Part shown: one piece after another, positions 1-10,627 of the stretch
How positions within the stretch are numbered: the stretch's first letter is position 1
Layout of the letters: each line of letters starts with the position of its first letter
DNA from: Pseudoduganella albidiflava
GTDB taxonomy: Bacteria > Pseudomonadota > Gammaproteobacteria > Burkholderiales > Burkholderiaceae_D
Reading direction: 5' to 3'
Assembly: GCF_004322755.1 (NCBI RefSeq)
Contig: NZ_CP036401.1
Coordinates: 1,364,001-1,428,000, forward strand
DNA: 64,000 bases
Program-made: the position numbers and the translations under genes
Notes under the pieces: generated by a model
The model's database searches: none
What the model was told of the DNA's origin: nothing
The model's input: the letters and a program-made list of their open reading frames with translations, nothing else

Positions 1-2
1 CC

Positions 3-956
3 GAGCGGCTGCTCGACATTGCGCTGCTGTACCAGGGCGCGTTCGGCCGCGCCGCGGATCTCGAGGGCCTGAATTTCCATGCTGTCCACGCGGGCAGCGC
101 GATCCAGGTGGCGCAGTCGTTCACCGTATCGGAAGAATGGGCTGGTTCGGTGCTGAACGTCGCCGGTGACACCGACTATGTCGAAGCGCTGTACCGCCAG
201 GTACTGGGGCGGGCCGCCGATGCGGAAGGCATGGCGTTCTGGACCGGGGCCATGGCGGGCACGCATGGCGCGGCCGCTTCGCGCGCCGAGGTGCTGCTGG
301 GCTTCACGGGTAGCGCGGAGCACCGCGGGCAGCATGCAGGGAGCATCGTCCTCGGTACCGCCGACGTGGCAGCCGAACAAGGGTGGATCGGCGGCAGCGG
401 TGACGACCGGCTCGAGGCGGGCGCGGGCAATGACTGGCTGGCTGGTGGCGACGGCAGCGATACCGCGGTGTTCGCTGGCGCGCTCGCCGATTACGGCATG
501 CTCGTCACCGGGGGCGGCAAGGCGGTGCTGACGTCCACGGCGCACGGCGCCGACACCATCTCCGGCATCGAGTGGGGAGAGTTCGCGGATGGCGGGCTGG
601 ATCTGTCGTTCGCGCAGGATCCGCATGCCGTGACGGCGGGACTGCTGTACCAGGCCGTGCTGGACCGGGCCGCCGACCTGCCCGGCATCGCCTGGTGGTC
701 CGCGCACGGCGGAACGGCCAGCCAGATGGCAGCCGGGTTCGTGGACTCGGCCGAGTTCCAGGCCAGCTACGGCGCGCTGGACGACAGGGCATTCGTGGAT
801 GCGCTGTATGCCAATTCGGCACTGGGCGATGGAATGGCCGGCGGGGCCGCGGCATGGGTGGATTACTTGCGCGAACACACACGCGCCGAGCTGGTCGGCG
901 CGTGGATCGGCCATGAAGCCGTGGTCGCTGCGCATTTGACAACAGCCGGCCTGTAA
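3..956 (+). CDS. DUF4214 / RTX-repeat secreted protein, C-terminal fragment
   Basis: The frame is open from the left edge, so the true start lies outside the window. Two copies of a DUF4214-type segment (motif like LLYQ-VLxRAAD-GxxxW) flank a short glycine/aspartate-rich stretch (GGSGDDRLEAGAGNDWLAGG) that matches hemolysin-type calcium-binding repeats. Such proteins are usually type I secretion substrates or S-layer/adhesin-like surface proteins. No catalytic domain is visible in the part present. The stop is at 954-956. The next gene, a catalase, looks unrelated. The exact role is unknown. Confidence 0.8.
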   Translation, partial: ERLLDIALLYQGAFGRAADLEGLNFHAVHAGSAIQVAQSFTVSEEWAGSVLNVAGDTDYVEALYRQVLGRAADAEGMAFWTGAMAGTHGAAASRAEVLLGFTGSAEHRGQHAGSIVLGTADVAAEQGWIGGSGDDRLEAGAGNDWLAGGDGSDTAVFAGALADYGMLVTGGGKAVLTSTAHGADTISGIEWGEFADGGLDLSFAQDPHAVTAGLLYQAVLDRAADLPGIAWWSAHGGTASQMAAGFVDSAEFQASYGALDDRAFVDALYANSALGDGMAGGAAAWVDYLREHTRAELVGAWIGHEAVVAAHLTTAGL

Positions 957-986
957 ATGGGATAGGCGGCAGCTCTGCCATTGGTA

Positions 987-1017
987 ATAGCTATTGTGTC
1001 GATTTAATCAATTAGCT
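987..1017 (+). promoter_or_regulatory. Candidate OxyR-like activator site upstream of catalase
   Basis: ATAGCTAT followed by GATTTAATCAATTAG forms spaced AT-rich half-sites directly upstream of the predicted -35 box. OxyR commonly controls catalase genes and binds spaced ATAG/CTAT-type elements. The match is loose and no oxyR gene is in the window, so this is a suggestion only. Confidence 0.3.
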
Positions 1018-1045
1018 TTGCCAATGTCTGGTGTGGACGTAAAAT
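1018..1045 (+). promoter_or_regulatory. Predicted sigma-70 promoter of catalase
   Basis: TTGCCA (1018-1023) and TAAAAT (1040-1045) are separated by 16 bases and lie 33 bases before the catalase start codon. Both hexamers are close to consensus. The weak -35 box fits activation from a site just upstream. Confidence 0.5.
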
Positions 1046-1077
1046 TTCCTCACGTTCACACCACTGAGGAGCCAAGC

Positions 1078-2541
1078 ATGAGCCAGCCGCCAATCACCAC
1101 CGCATCCGGCATTCCCGTTGCCGACAACCAGAATTCGGCCAGCGCCGGCGCCCGTGGTCCGTTGCTGCTGCAGGACTTCCACCTGATCGAGAAGCTGCAG
1201 CACTTCAACCGTGAGCGCATTCCGGAGCGCGTGGTGCACGCCAAGGGTTCCGGCGCCTACGGCAAATTCACTGTCACGCACGACATCTCGCAGTTCTCGA
1301 AAGCGAAGCTGTTCTCGGCGATCGGCAAGGAAACCGAAACGTTCCTGCGCTTTTCCACCGTGGGCGGTGAAAAGGGCAGTGCCGATACCGAGCGCGATCC
1401 GCGCGGTTTCGCGGTGCGCTTCTACACCGAGGAAGGCAACTGGGACCTGGTGGGCAACAACACGCCCGTGTTCTTCCTGAAGGACGGCATCAAGTTCCCG
1501 GACTTCATCCACACGCAGAAGCGCGATCCGCAAACCAACCTGAAGTCGGCCACGATGATGTTCGACTTCTGGAGCAAGGCGCCGGAAAGCCTGCACCAGG
1601 TGACCACGCTGTTCTCCAGCCGCGGCACGCCGGACGGCTACCGCCACATGCATGGCTTCGGCAGCCACACGTACAGCCTGATCAACGATGCCGGCGAGCG
1701 TGTCTACGTGAAGTGGCACTTCCTGACGCAGCAGGGCATCAAGAACCTGAGCGCCGCCGATGCCACGCGCCTGGCCGGCGAAGACCCGGACTACGCGCAG
1801 CGCGACCTGTTCAACGCGATCGCCCGCGGCGACTTCCCGCGCTGGACCGTGTCGATCCAGGTGGCCACCGAAGCCGAGCTGGCGGCATGGGAACAGCGCA
1901 CCGGCTGGAATCCGTTCGACCTGACGAAAGTATGGCCGCATGGCGACTTCCCGCTGCAGCAAGTGGGCGTGCTGGAACTGAACCGCAACCCGGTCAACTA
2001 CCACGCCGAAGTGGAGCAGGCCGCGCTGTCGCCGTCGAACGTGGTGCCGGGCATGGGCTACTCGCCGGACAAGATGCTGCAGGCACGCCTGTTCGCCTAT
2101 CACGACGCCCAGCTGTACCGCGTGGGCACCAACCACCAGTACCTGCCCGTGAATGCGCCGCGCTGCCCGGTGCACAACCAGCAGCGTGACGGCGCGATGG
2201 CCTTCGCCAACGGCGGCGCCGAGCAGAACTACCACACGATCCAGGCGGGCGGTTCGGGCGTGCGGGGCCTGGGCAATGGCGAACCGGCGCTGGCGCTGGA
2301 CGGTGCGGCCGGCCTGTACGACCCGCGCGGCACGGACGACGACTTCACGCAGGCCGGCAACCTGTTCCGCGTGCTGGACGCGGCCGAGCAGCAAGCCCTG
2401 TTCGACAACCTGGCCGGACCGCTGTCGCAGGTGTCCGACGAGATCATCCAGCGGCAGCTGGGCCATTTCGACAAGGCCGACGCGGCGTATGGCGCGGGCG
2501 TGCGGGCGGCGCTGAAGAAGAAGGGGCGCAACGTCGACTGA
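1078..2541 (+). CDS. katA: Monofunctional haem catalase
   Basis: This 487-residue protein decomposes hydrogen peroxide to water and oxygen and belongs to the small-subunit catalase clade by length. The active-site histidine lies in RVVHAKGSGAYG, the conserved FSTV and DLVGNNTPVFF segments follow, and the proximal haem tyrosine lies in RLFAYHDAQLYR. I chose the ATG at 1078 because GAGGAG sits 9 bases upstream and the protein begins at the usual place for the family. Longer in-frame starts would add non-conserved residues. It has its own predicted promoter and is followed by a hairpin at 2658. It probably protects the cytoplasm during oxidative stress. Confidence 0.97.
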   Translation: MSQPPITTASGIPVADNQNSASAGARGPLLLQDFHLIEKLQHFNRERIPERVVHAKGSGAYGKFTVTHDISQFSKAKLFSAIGKETETFLRFSTVGGEKGSADTERDPRGFAVRFYTEEGNWDLVGNNTPVFFLKDGIKFPDFIHTQKRDPQTNLKSATMMFDFWSKAPESLHQVTTLFSSRGTPDGYRHMHGFGSHTYSLINDAGERVYVKWHFLTQQGIKNLSAADATRLAGEDPDYAQRDLFNAIARGDFPRWTVSIQVATEAELAAWEQRTGWNPFDLTKVWPHGDFPLQQVGVLELNRNPVNYHAEVEQAALSPSNVVPGMGYSPDKMLQARLFAYHDAQLYRVGTNHQYLPVNAPRCPVHNQQRDGAMAFANGGAEQNYHTIQAGGSGVRGLGNGEPALALDGAAGLYDPRGTDDDFTQAGNLFRVLDAAEQQALFDNLAGPLSQVSDEIIQRQLGHFDKADAAYGAGVRAALKKKGRNVD

Positions 2542-2590
2542 TGTGAGTGCAATGACCCGGCTGCGTTGTTAACCCCAACGGCGTAACCCT

Positions 2591-2617
2591 GGGGTCGGAC
2601 CCGCCGGGTCCGACCCC
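2591..2617. repeat. GGGGTC-type intergenic palindrome, copy 1
   Basis: Twelve-base arms GGGGTCGGACCC and GGGTCCGACCCC flank a 3-base centre. The same element, with TCAGAC in place of TCGGAC, recurs at 5474 and 7741, and shorter forms occur at 29328, 40574 and 40713. All copies are intergenic, as expected for REP-like elements. Confidence 0.8.
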
Positions 2618-2657
2618 GGCATCTGCCTCTGGGGTAAGCCGGCAGTATGACTGCTTC

Positions 2658-2686
2658 AAGGGCAAGTTCCGTGGACTTGCCCTTTT
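2658..2686 (+). terminator. Probable Rho-independent terminator after catalase
   Basis: AAGGGCAAGT pairs with ACTTGCCCTT across a 7-base loop, and the stem runs into a short T tract. It lies about 115 bases after the catalase stop and before the M14 carboxypeptidase gene. Confidence 0.6.
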
Positions 2687-2735
2687 GCCGTAAACCCGAC
2701 GACAATAACGCCATCCAAACCCGACGGATCCCACA

Positions 2736-3860
2736 ATGACCATCAAAATCAGTCAGAACTTCGACTCCGGCGCGATCGACGTCGTGAGCGCGGAGAATCC
2801 CGCCAATATCGAACTGAAGCTGCGCAGCGATTCGCATGCCGACATCCACCAGTGGTTCCACTTTCGCGTGCAGGGCGTGCGCGGCACGGGGTTGAACCTG
2901 CGCTTCCTGAATGCCGGCCAGGCCACCTACGCCAAGGGTTTCGAGGACTACAGCGCGGTGGCCAGCTACGATGGCGAGAACTGGTTCCGCGTGCCGACCT
3001 CGTTCGATGGCGAAGTGATGACGATCCGGCACACGCCGGACCTGGACAGCGTGTACTACGCCTACTTCGAGCCGTATTCGTGGGAACGGCACCTGCGCCT
3101 GCTGGGCGAGGTGGCGGAGAATCCGGTCGCGCGCGTGCTCGATCTGGGCTCGTCGGTGGATGGCCGCGACATGAACCTGGTGGTGATCGGGGACCCGCAG
3201 GCGGAAAAGAAGATCTGGTTCATCGCTCGCCAGCACCCGGGCGAATCGATGGCCGAGTGGTTCATCGAGGGCCTGATCGATGCGCTGCTGGACGATGCCA
3301 ATCCGATTGCCCGCAAGCTGCTGCAGCGCTGCGTGTTCTACATCGTGCCGAACATGAACCCGGACGGCTCGGTGCGCGGCAACCTGCGTACCAACGCGGC
3401 CGGCGCCAACCTGAACCGCGAATGGATGGCGCCGACGGCGGAGCGTTCGCCTGAAGTGCTGTGCGTGAAGCAGAAGCTGCACGAGACGGGCGTCGACATG
3501 TTCTTCGACATCCATGGCGACGAGGCGCTGCCGTACAACTTCGTGGCCGGCAACGAGATGCTGGAGACGTTCACGCCGCAGCAGGCCGCCGCGCAAAAGG
3601 CCTTCATCGAGCGCTACAAGAACGCCAGCCCGGACTTCCAGGACAAGGTGGGCTACCCCGTCAGCAAGTACAAGGCGGACGTGCTGACGCTGGCCTCGAA
3701 GTATGTCGGCCATCATTTCCAGTGCCTGTCGCTGACGCTGGAAATGCCGTTCAAGGACAACGCCGACCTGCCGGTGCCGCACGTGGGCTGGAACGGCGCC
3801 CGCAGCGCCGCGCTGGGCGCCGCGATCCTGCAACCTGTACTCCTGTCACTGGACGACTGA
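2736..3860 (+). CDS. M14 family zinc carboxypeptidase, cytosolic type
   Basis: A 374-residue metallocarboxypeptidase. An N-terminal beta domain of about 130 residues precedes the catalytic domain, as in the cytosolic carboxypeptidase (Nna1/CCP-like) subgroup of bacteria. The first zinc ligands lie in ARQHPGESMAEW (HxxE). NPDGSVRGNLRTNAAGANLN carries the substrate-binding arginines and asparagine, DIHGDEALP gives the third zinc histidine, and the general-base glutamate is in SLTLEMPFK. No signal peptide is visible. It overlaps the next gene by one base (TGATG), so the two are probably co-translated. The physiological substrate cannot be read from the sequence. Confidence 0.93.
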   Translation: MTIKISQNFDSGAIDVVSAENPANIELKLRSDSHADIHQWFHFRVQGVRGTGLNLRFLNAGQATYAKGFEDYSAVASYDGENWFRVPTSFDGEVMTIRHTPDLDSVYYAYFEPYSWERHLRLLGEVAENPVARVLDLGSSVDGRDMNLVVIGDPQAEKKIWFIARQHPGESMAEWFIEGLIDALLDDANPIARKLLQRCVFYIVPNMNPDGSVRGNLRTNAAGANLNREWMAPTAERSPEVLCVKQKLHETGVDMFFDIHGDEALPYNFVAGNEMLETFTPQQAAAQKAFIERYKNASPDFQDKVGYPVSKYKADVLTLASKYVGHHFQCLSLTLEMPFKDNADLPVPHVGWNGARSAALGAAILQPVLLSLDD

Positions 3861-4336
3861 TGGGCATTGAAATCGAACGCAAGTTCCTGGTACGGGACGA
3901 TGGCTGGCGCACCGAGGGCGCGCCCCATGTGCAGCCGGTGCTGCTGCGCCAGGGTTACCTGTCCTCGCATCCCGAGCGCGTGGTGCGCGTGCGGATCGAG
4001 GGTGACCACGCCGTCATGACGATCAAGAGCAAGGCGGTCGGCGTGTCGCGCGGCGAGTGGGAATACCCGCTGCCGGTGGCGGACGCCGCCGAGTTCCTGG
4101 ACCGGCTGTGCGAGCAGCCCGTCATCGAGAAATACCGGCGCCGGATTCCGTACGCGGGCTTCGTGTGGGAAGTGGACGAGTTCCTCGGCGTGAACGCCGG
4201 GCTGGTGGTGGCGGAAATCGAACTGCCCGCCGAAGACACGGCGTTCGACAAGCCGGACTGGGTGGGCGAGGAAGTCACCCATGACAAGCGCTACCTGAAT
4301 TCGAACCTGATCAGCCATCCCTACTCGGCCTGGTAG
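3860..4336 (+). CDS. CYTH domain protein (triphosphate tunnel metalloenzyme)
   Basis: A 158-residue single-domain CYTH protein beginning MGIEIERKFLV, the EIERK signature that coordinates metal and triphosphate. Basic residues on later strands (RQGYL, VRVRIEG, TIKSK) and the acidic EVDEFLG segment match the tunnel-fold pattern. Bacterial members of this size are usually inorganic triphosphatases or related hydrolases. The start overlaps the stop of the carboxypeptidase by one base, so the genes form a two-gene unit. Which phosphate ester is cleaved is not known. Confidence 0.9.
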   Translation: MGIEIERKFLVRDDGWRTEGAPHVQPVLLRQGYLSSHPERVVRVRIEGDHAVMTIKSKAVGVSRGEWEYPLPVADAAEFLDRLCEQPVIEKYRRRIPYAGFVWEVDEFLGVNAGLVVAEIELPAEDTAFDKPDWVGEEVTHDKRYLNSNLISHPYSAW

Positions 4337-4380
4337 GGCCGCCGGTTCCAGACCGCGACCAGGGTTGCGCTGCATCGCGG

Positions 4381-4469
4381 ATCGCGTGTTACCCGATTAC
4401 TGTCGAGACAGGTAGGAACCTTCCGACCGCATGACGGTATGCACGCCGATGCAGCACGCATGGCGAAGT
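4381..4469 (+). promoter_or_regulatory. Duplicated leader, copy A
   Basis: This stretch upstream of the exported protein at 4537 is clearly similar to 5571-5658 upstream of its paralogue. Shared blocks include TGTCGAG, GGTAGGA, TCCGACCG and CGCCGATGC. Conservation outside the coding region suggests that promoter or leader RNA elements were duplicated with the gene. Confidence 0.55.
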
Positions 4470-4536
4470 GGGTACTCTGGCTGTCCGCGGTCCCCGTGAC
4501 CGCGCCCACAGTCCGAATCTCAACAGGAGCTCTACC

Positions 4537-5028
4537 ATGCGCAAAACCCTGATCGCAGCAGTCCTCGCAACGATGGCAACCGTCGCTTACGCCCAGAGCG
4601 GCGCGAGCGGCAGCACTTCCACCGATCCGCAGCGCACGTCCGGCGCGTCGTCGAACAACGCGACGTCCGGCAGCGGCTCGTCGGATCAGCAGTCGACCAA
4701 GAAATCCAAGCGCAGCAAGTCCGGTTCCAACTCCGGTTCGCAGCAAAGCGGTTCTTCGGGCAGCTCGTCCGGCGGTACCTCGGGCAGCACTTCCGGTAGC
4801 GGCGCTTCCGGTACGGCGGGTTCCGGCACTTCGTCCGGCGCGGGCGGCACCTCGGGCACCGGCGGTTCCTCCGGCACCGGCGGCATGTCGGGCGGCAGCG
4901 GCTCGTCGGGCACGGGCGGTTCGTCGGGTACCGGCGGCTCCACCGGCACGGGCGGCACGTCCGGCACGTCCGGCACCGGCGGTTCGTCGGGCACGAGCGG
5001 CGGCACCACCGGCGGCACCACCCGCTGA
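4537..5028 (+). CDS. Exported Ser/Gly/Thr-rich low-complexity protein, paralogue A
   Basis: A 163-residue protein with a signal peptide (MRKTLIAAVLATMATVAYAQ, cleavage after AYA likely). The mature part is almost wholly Ser, Gly and Thr, with GTGGSSGTGG-like repeats and a short lysine patch (KKSKRSK). I chose the ATG at 4537 because CAGGAG lies 8 bases upstream and the signal peptide begins there. The gene at 5717 has a nearly identical signal peptide and the same NxxxDPQRT-GASSN motif. The composition suggests a flexible, possibly matrix-associated protein. No enzyme domain is seen and the function is unknown. Confidence 0.75.
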   Translation: MRKTLIAAVLATMATVAYAQSGASGSTSTDPQRTSGASSNNATSGSGSSDQQSTKKSKRSKSGSNSGSQQSGSSGSSSGGTSGSTSGSGASGTAGSGTSSGAGGTSGTGGSSGTGGMSGGSGSSGTGGSSGTGGSTGTGGTSGTSGTGGSSGTSGGTTGGTTR

Positions 5029-5064
5029 CACCGTGCGGTGCCGGCGAACAGACCAGGAGGCGAT

Positions 5065-5415
5065 ATGCGACAGAACTTCATCATCATGGGACTCTGCGTT
5101 GCCGCACTGGCCGGCACCGCGCACGGGCAATCGACGGTTGGCGACGCGCTGAAGAACAAGCCGGGCAGCGTGGGCTTGCAGGATGCCGATGCCAGCAGCG
5201 ATGCGGCCAGCCGCAAGGCCGCGCCCACCGCGCCGAAGACCAGCGACAAGGTGCGCCCGGTGCCTGGCCGGGAGCCAGCGCCGCTGGGCAGCACGGCGAA
5301 CCGGGCAGGGCGCGACAAGGCCGCGCCGGACGACACGTCCGGCCACGGCACGCAGCGCACCGACAGCCGCAAGTCCAGCAATGGCAAGGCGACGACGGGC
5401 AATAGCAACCTCTGA
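5065..5415 (+). CDS. Small exported hypothetical protein
   Basis: A 116-residue protein with a signal peptide (MRQNFIIMGLCVAALAGTAHG) followed by a hydrophilic, Ala/Lys/Pro-rich mature part without a recognised domain. An AGGAGG sequence stands 5 bases before the chosen ATG, while an earlier in-frame GTG lacks one. It follows the Ser/Gly-rich gene by 36 bases and may be co-transcribed with it. The tail (TDSRKSSNGKATTGNSNL) is disordered. I do not recognise a family. Confidence 0.65.
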   Translation: MRQNFIIMGLCVAALAGTAHGQSTVGDALKNKPGSVGLQDADASSDAASRKAAPTAPKTSDKVRPVPGREPAPLGSTANRAGRDKAAPDDTSGHGTQRTDSRKSSNGKATTGNSNL

Positions 5416-5473
5416 AAAAAACGGTGACAGGCTCCGATGCCGTCCAGTTAAGCCTACCCCAAGTGCAAATGCC

Positions 5474-5500
5474 GGGGTCAGACCCGGCGGGTCTGACCCC
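5474..5500. repeat. GGGGTC-type intergenic palindrome, copy 2
   Basis: Arms GGGGTCAGACCC and GGGTCTGACCCC flank the centre GGC. It is identical in design to 7741-7767. It sits in the roughly 300-base gap 5416-5716, which also holds two copies of GTGACAGGCTCCGAT (about 5426 and 5529) and a duplicated gene leader. Confidence 0.85.
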
Positions 5501-5570
5501 AGCCTTCGCTGTTGGGGTGAGTGCATGCGAAAACCAGTGACAGGCTCCGATTATGCGAAGCGGCGGGGCG

Positions 5571-5658
5571 CGTCGCGAACTCGAGCTTATTGTCGAGTGA
5601 GGTAGGAGCCCTCCGACCGGACGAAGGTACGGGCGCCGATGCTGCGCGCGTGGCGAAA
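5571..5658 (+). promoter_or_regulatory. Duplicated leader, copy B
   Basis: Counterpart of 4381-4469, upstream of the paralogue at 5717. The spacing to the start codon is slightly shorter. The rest of the gap 5416-5716 holds only repeats, and no small gene is evident. Confidence 0.55.
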
Positions 5659-5716
5659 ACGCTAATCTTGTCGTCCACGGTCATTGGGACCGAACGACCA
5701 TGACAGGAGCCCCACC

Positions 5717-6160
5717 ATGCGCAAGACGTTGATCGCAGCAGTCCTCGCCTCGATGGCGACCCTTGCTTACGCCCAGAGCGGCCAGAGCAATTCCACCGAC
5801 CCGCAACGCACGCAGGGCGCTTCCAGCAACCAGGCGACCTCCGGCGACACGAAGCAGTCGAAGACGAAAAAGCACGGCGGCAAGCATGCCGGCAAGGACG
5901 CGGGTGCCAGCTCCGGCACGTCGTCCGGTTCGTCCAGCGGCGGCACGACCACCGGCGGCCAGGCAGCCGGCACGCCGGGCCAGGGCATGGATGCCACCCG
6001 CACCGAGAGCGGCACCAGCGGCGGCTCGAACACGGGCACCACGGGCGGTGCGACCGGTACCGGCATCAGTGGTGGAACGAGCGGGGGAACCAGCAACGGC
6101 TCGAATAGCGGCAGCAATCCCGGCACCGAAAGCAACTCGGCAGGCTCGCTGAAGCGCTGA
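5717..6160 (+). CDS. Exported Ser/Gly/Thr-rich low-complexity protein, paralogue B
   Basis: A 147-residue paralogue of the protein at 4537. The signal peptide differs at only two positions (MRKTLIAAVLASMATLAYAQ), and the next residues (SGQSNSTDPQRTQGASSNQATSG) follow the same pattern. The mature part has a lysine/histidine patch (KKHGGKHAGK) and then Gly/Thr/Ser repeats. CAGGAG precedes the ATG by 8 bases. Gene and leader seem to derive from a tandem duplication interrupted by the gene at 5065 and by repeats. The function is unknown. Confidence 0.75.
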   Translation: MRKTLIAAVLASMATLAYAQSGQSNSTDPQRTQGASSNQATSGDTKQSKTKKHGGKHAGKDAGASSGTSSGSSSGGTTTGGQAAGTPGQGMDATRTESGTSGGSNTGTTGGATGTGISGGTSGGTSNGSNSGSNPGTESNSAGSLKR

Positions 6161-6225
6161 CGCCACGTTCGCCTGGGCTGGCGTCCAGCATCGGCAAGGA
6201 TAAGGCGGGCAACCGCAACCAAGAA

Positions 6226-6291
6226 AAAACCGGTGACAGGCTCCAATTGTTTGAAAACTTTCAAACGAAATCGGAGCCTGTCACCGGTTTT
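6226..6291. repeat. Long inverted repeat with GGTGACAGGCTCC arms
   Basis: AAAACCGGTGACAGGCTCC (6226-6244) is perfectly matched by its reverse complement at 6273-6291. The 28-base centre itself holds a near-palindrome around TTTGAAAACTTTCAAA. Single arms of this element occur at about 5426 and 5529. It is intergenic and can fold in either strand. Confidence 0.85.
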
Positions 6292-6297
6292 CGGGTG

Positions 6298-6328
6298 AAA
6301 AAAACCTCGCGGTCTGCGAGGTTTTTAC
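6298..6328 (-). terminator. Rho-independent terminator of the DUF2863 gene
   Basis: Read on the minus strand, AAAAACCTCGC pairs with GCGAGGTTTTT around a short loop and ends in a T tract. It begins 14 bases after the stop codon at 6343. Confidence 0.85.
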
Positions 6329-6342
6329 GTTTGGGGAAGCGA

Positions 6343-7608
6343 TCAGTGGAAGTGCTCGGTGCCGGCCGGGGCGTCTTCCGGCATCTCGGCATGGACCAGT
6401 TCGCCGGCCGGGTCGGCGAACAGCGGGGCGCCGCAATCGTCGCAGTATTCGGCGACGTAGCGCTCCGACAGCTTCTTGACGACGGTGACGCCGGCCGCGC
6501 TCAGGTGTTCGACGATTTCCTCGACCGGCGTGCGCGGCTGCAGCAGCGTGGCCAGGCCGCCGGCCATCGGGCCTTCGGGCGGCGTGCCTTCTTCGTCTTC
6601 CTGGCCATACAGCGGCCAGACGACGCCGTAGATCACATCGGTATCCGAGCGGCGCGTGAAGGCCACGCGGTACTCGTCCACCTGGCCGTCGGCCGCTTCC
6701 TCGCCGAAGCCGGCGATCACGGCGCGCAGGTCGGCCGGCTCGCAGGCCAGCGTGTGCGTCAGGTAATGCACGGCGGCGCGGATCGACACCGGGCGAATCA
6801 GTTTATCGGCTTCGCGGCACGCCATGTAATACGCTTCGGGCAGCAGCAGTTCGATGCCGCAGCCGGGCAGCAGGCGCGCCACGGTGGGCGTGGCCTGGGT
6901 GCGCCAGGCTTCCAGCGCGTTGCGCCGCTCGTCGGACTGGTGCAGGTGGGCGCCCGGCATCTGCCAGCGGAACAGTGGCCCGCCGGCCGGCGCGACGATG
7001 GCCGCGATCAGGTAGCGCGTGTCGGCCAGGAAGGGCGCCGTCTCGGGCGATTTCACATCCGTCTTCACGGCCACGCCCTTCACGGCGGCTTGCGCCAGCT
7101 TGTGCATCTTGGCGTACGTTTCCGCGTGCGTGCGCGGCAGCTGGTCGATCGAGAACAGGTTCGAGGCCATGGCCATCTTCGTGCCATCGGCCAGCAGATG
7201 GGCCGAGAAGTGGGCGGACAGCGTGTTCAGGATATCGGCCGGGATGGCGCCGGAGGCGATCGAATACCTGGTCCAGGCCAGGATGGGCGCCGCGACGAGC
7301 AGCACGTCGTACTGCACCGGTGCGCCGTCGGTTTCGACGGTGATGGTGGCCGATTCGCTGACGGCTTCCACGCTGTCCATCAGCACGTCATAGGCGGTCA
7401 GGTCGGCGGCGAACAGGCTGTTCAGGGCGGCATCGACGGTGTCCTGGTGGCTCGTCTTGAGCAGTTTCGTCAATTGCACGTCCAGCGCGCGCTCCCAGCT
7501 GCGCTCTTCGAGACGGCTGCCTGCCTGGCCGACGGCCTGGGCAAGGGTGGAAAGGCGCTGGCTGTCGGCAGACAATTTAGTAGATGAATCTTTGGATGGG
7601 CGACGCAT
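6343..7608 (-). CDS. DUF2863 family protein
   Basis: A 421-residue protein resembling the DUF2863 family found in Burkholderiales, which typically begins with an MRRP...ADSQRL segment as here. It has no signal peptide or membrane segment, and no catalytic motif is recognised. The C-terminus holds a CDDCG pair of cysteines, which could bind metal. It is transcribed alone: a terminator precedes it at 7686-7714 and its own terminator follows at 6298-6328. The function is unknown. The family assignment rests on memory of the N-terminal pattern. Confidence 0.75.
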   Translation of the reverse strand: MRRPSKDSSTKLSADSQRLSTLAQAVGQAGSRLEERSWERALDVQLTKLLKTSHQDTVDAALNSLFAADLTAYDVLMDSVEAVSESATITVETDGAPVQYDVLLVAAPILAWTRYSIASGAIPADILNTLSAHFSAHLLADGTKMAMASNLFSIDQLPRTHAETYAKMHKLAQAAVKGVAVKTDVKSPETAPFLADTRYLIAAIVAPAGGPLFRWQMPGAHLHQSDERRNALEAWRTQATPTVARLLPGCGIELLLPEAYYMACREADKLIRPVSIRAAVHYLTHTLACEPADLRAVIAGFGEEAADGQVDEYRVAFTRRSDTDVIYGVVWPLYGQEDEEGTPPEGPMAGGLATLLQPRTPVEEIVEHLSAAGVTVVKKLSERYVAEYCDDCGAPLFADPAGELVHAEMPEDAPAGTEHFH

Positions 7609-7685
7609 GGCGCTAACGATCTCGGTAGTGGTGAATAACTTATCAGACGTATTGTAGTTGATTCGGCAAGGATGGGCGGCAAACG

Positions 7686-7714
7686 AAAAAAGCGCCGGAA
7701 CGAATCCGGCGCTT
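7686..7714 (-). terminator. Rho-independent terminator downstream of acnA
   Basis: On the minus strand AGCGCCGGA pairs with TCCGGCGCT over a 5-base loop, followed by six T residues. It lies about 100 bases after the aconitase stop, with a GGGGTC palindrome in between. Confidence 0.85.
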
Positions 7715-7740
7715 CAGGGGCAACCCCAGGAGCTGAACCT

Positions 7741-7767
7741 GGGGTCAGACCCGGCGGGTCTGACCCC
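7741..7767. repeat. GGGGTC-type intergenic palindrome, copy 3
   Basis: Identical arms and centre to the copy at 5474-5500. It lies between the acnA stop and its terminator, so it is probably transcribed in the 3' end of the acnA message. Confidence 0.85.
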
Positions 7768-7811
7768 GGCCTCTGCAGTTGGGGTCCAGCAAGGCCAATT
7801 GGCAGCTGAAT

Positions 7812-10523
<2,712 letters not shown>

Positions 10524-10627
10524 GACCTCTCCTTCAGGTGGGCGTCAGTTATTGATCGGGGTGTTGCGAATGATTGCGACGATATCTACATCTTGTTTGC
10601 TACGCCGTGATGACGCGCGCTTGCGGA

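Noticed and set aside
6226..6291. Terminal inverted repeats of a small insertion sequence
   Set aside because: Only 28 bases separate the arms and there is no transposase, so it is a stand-alone palindromic repeat.
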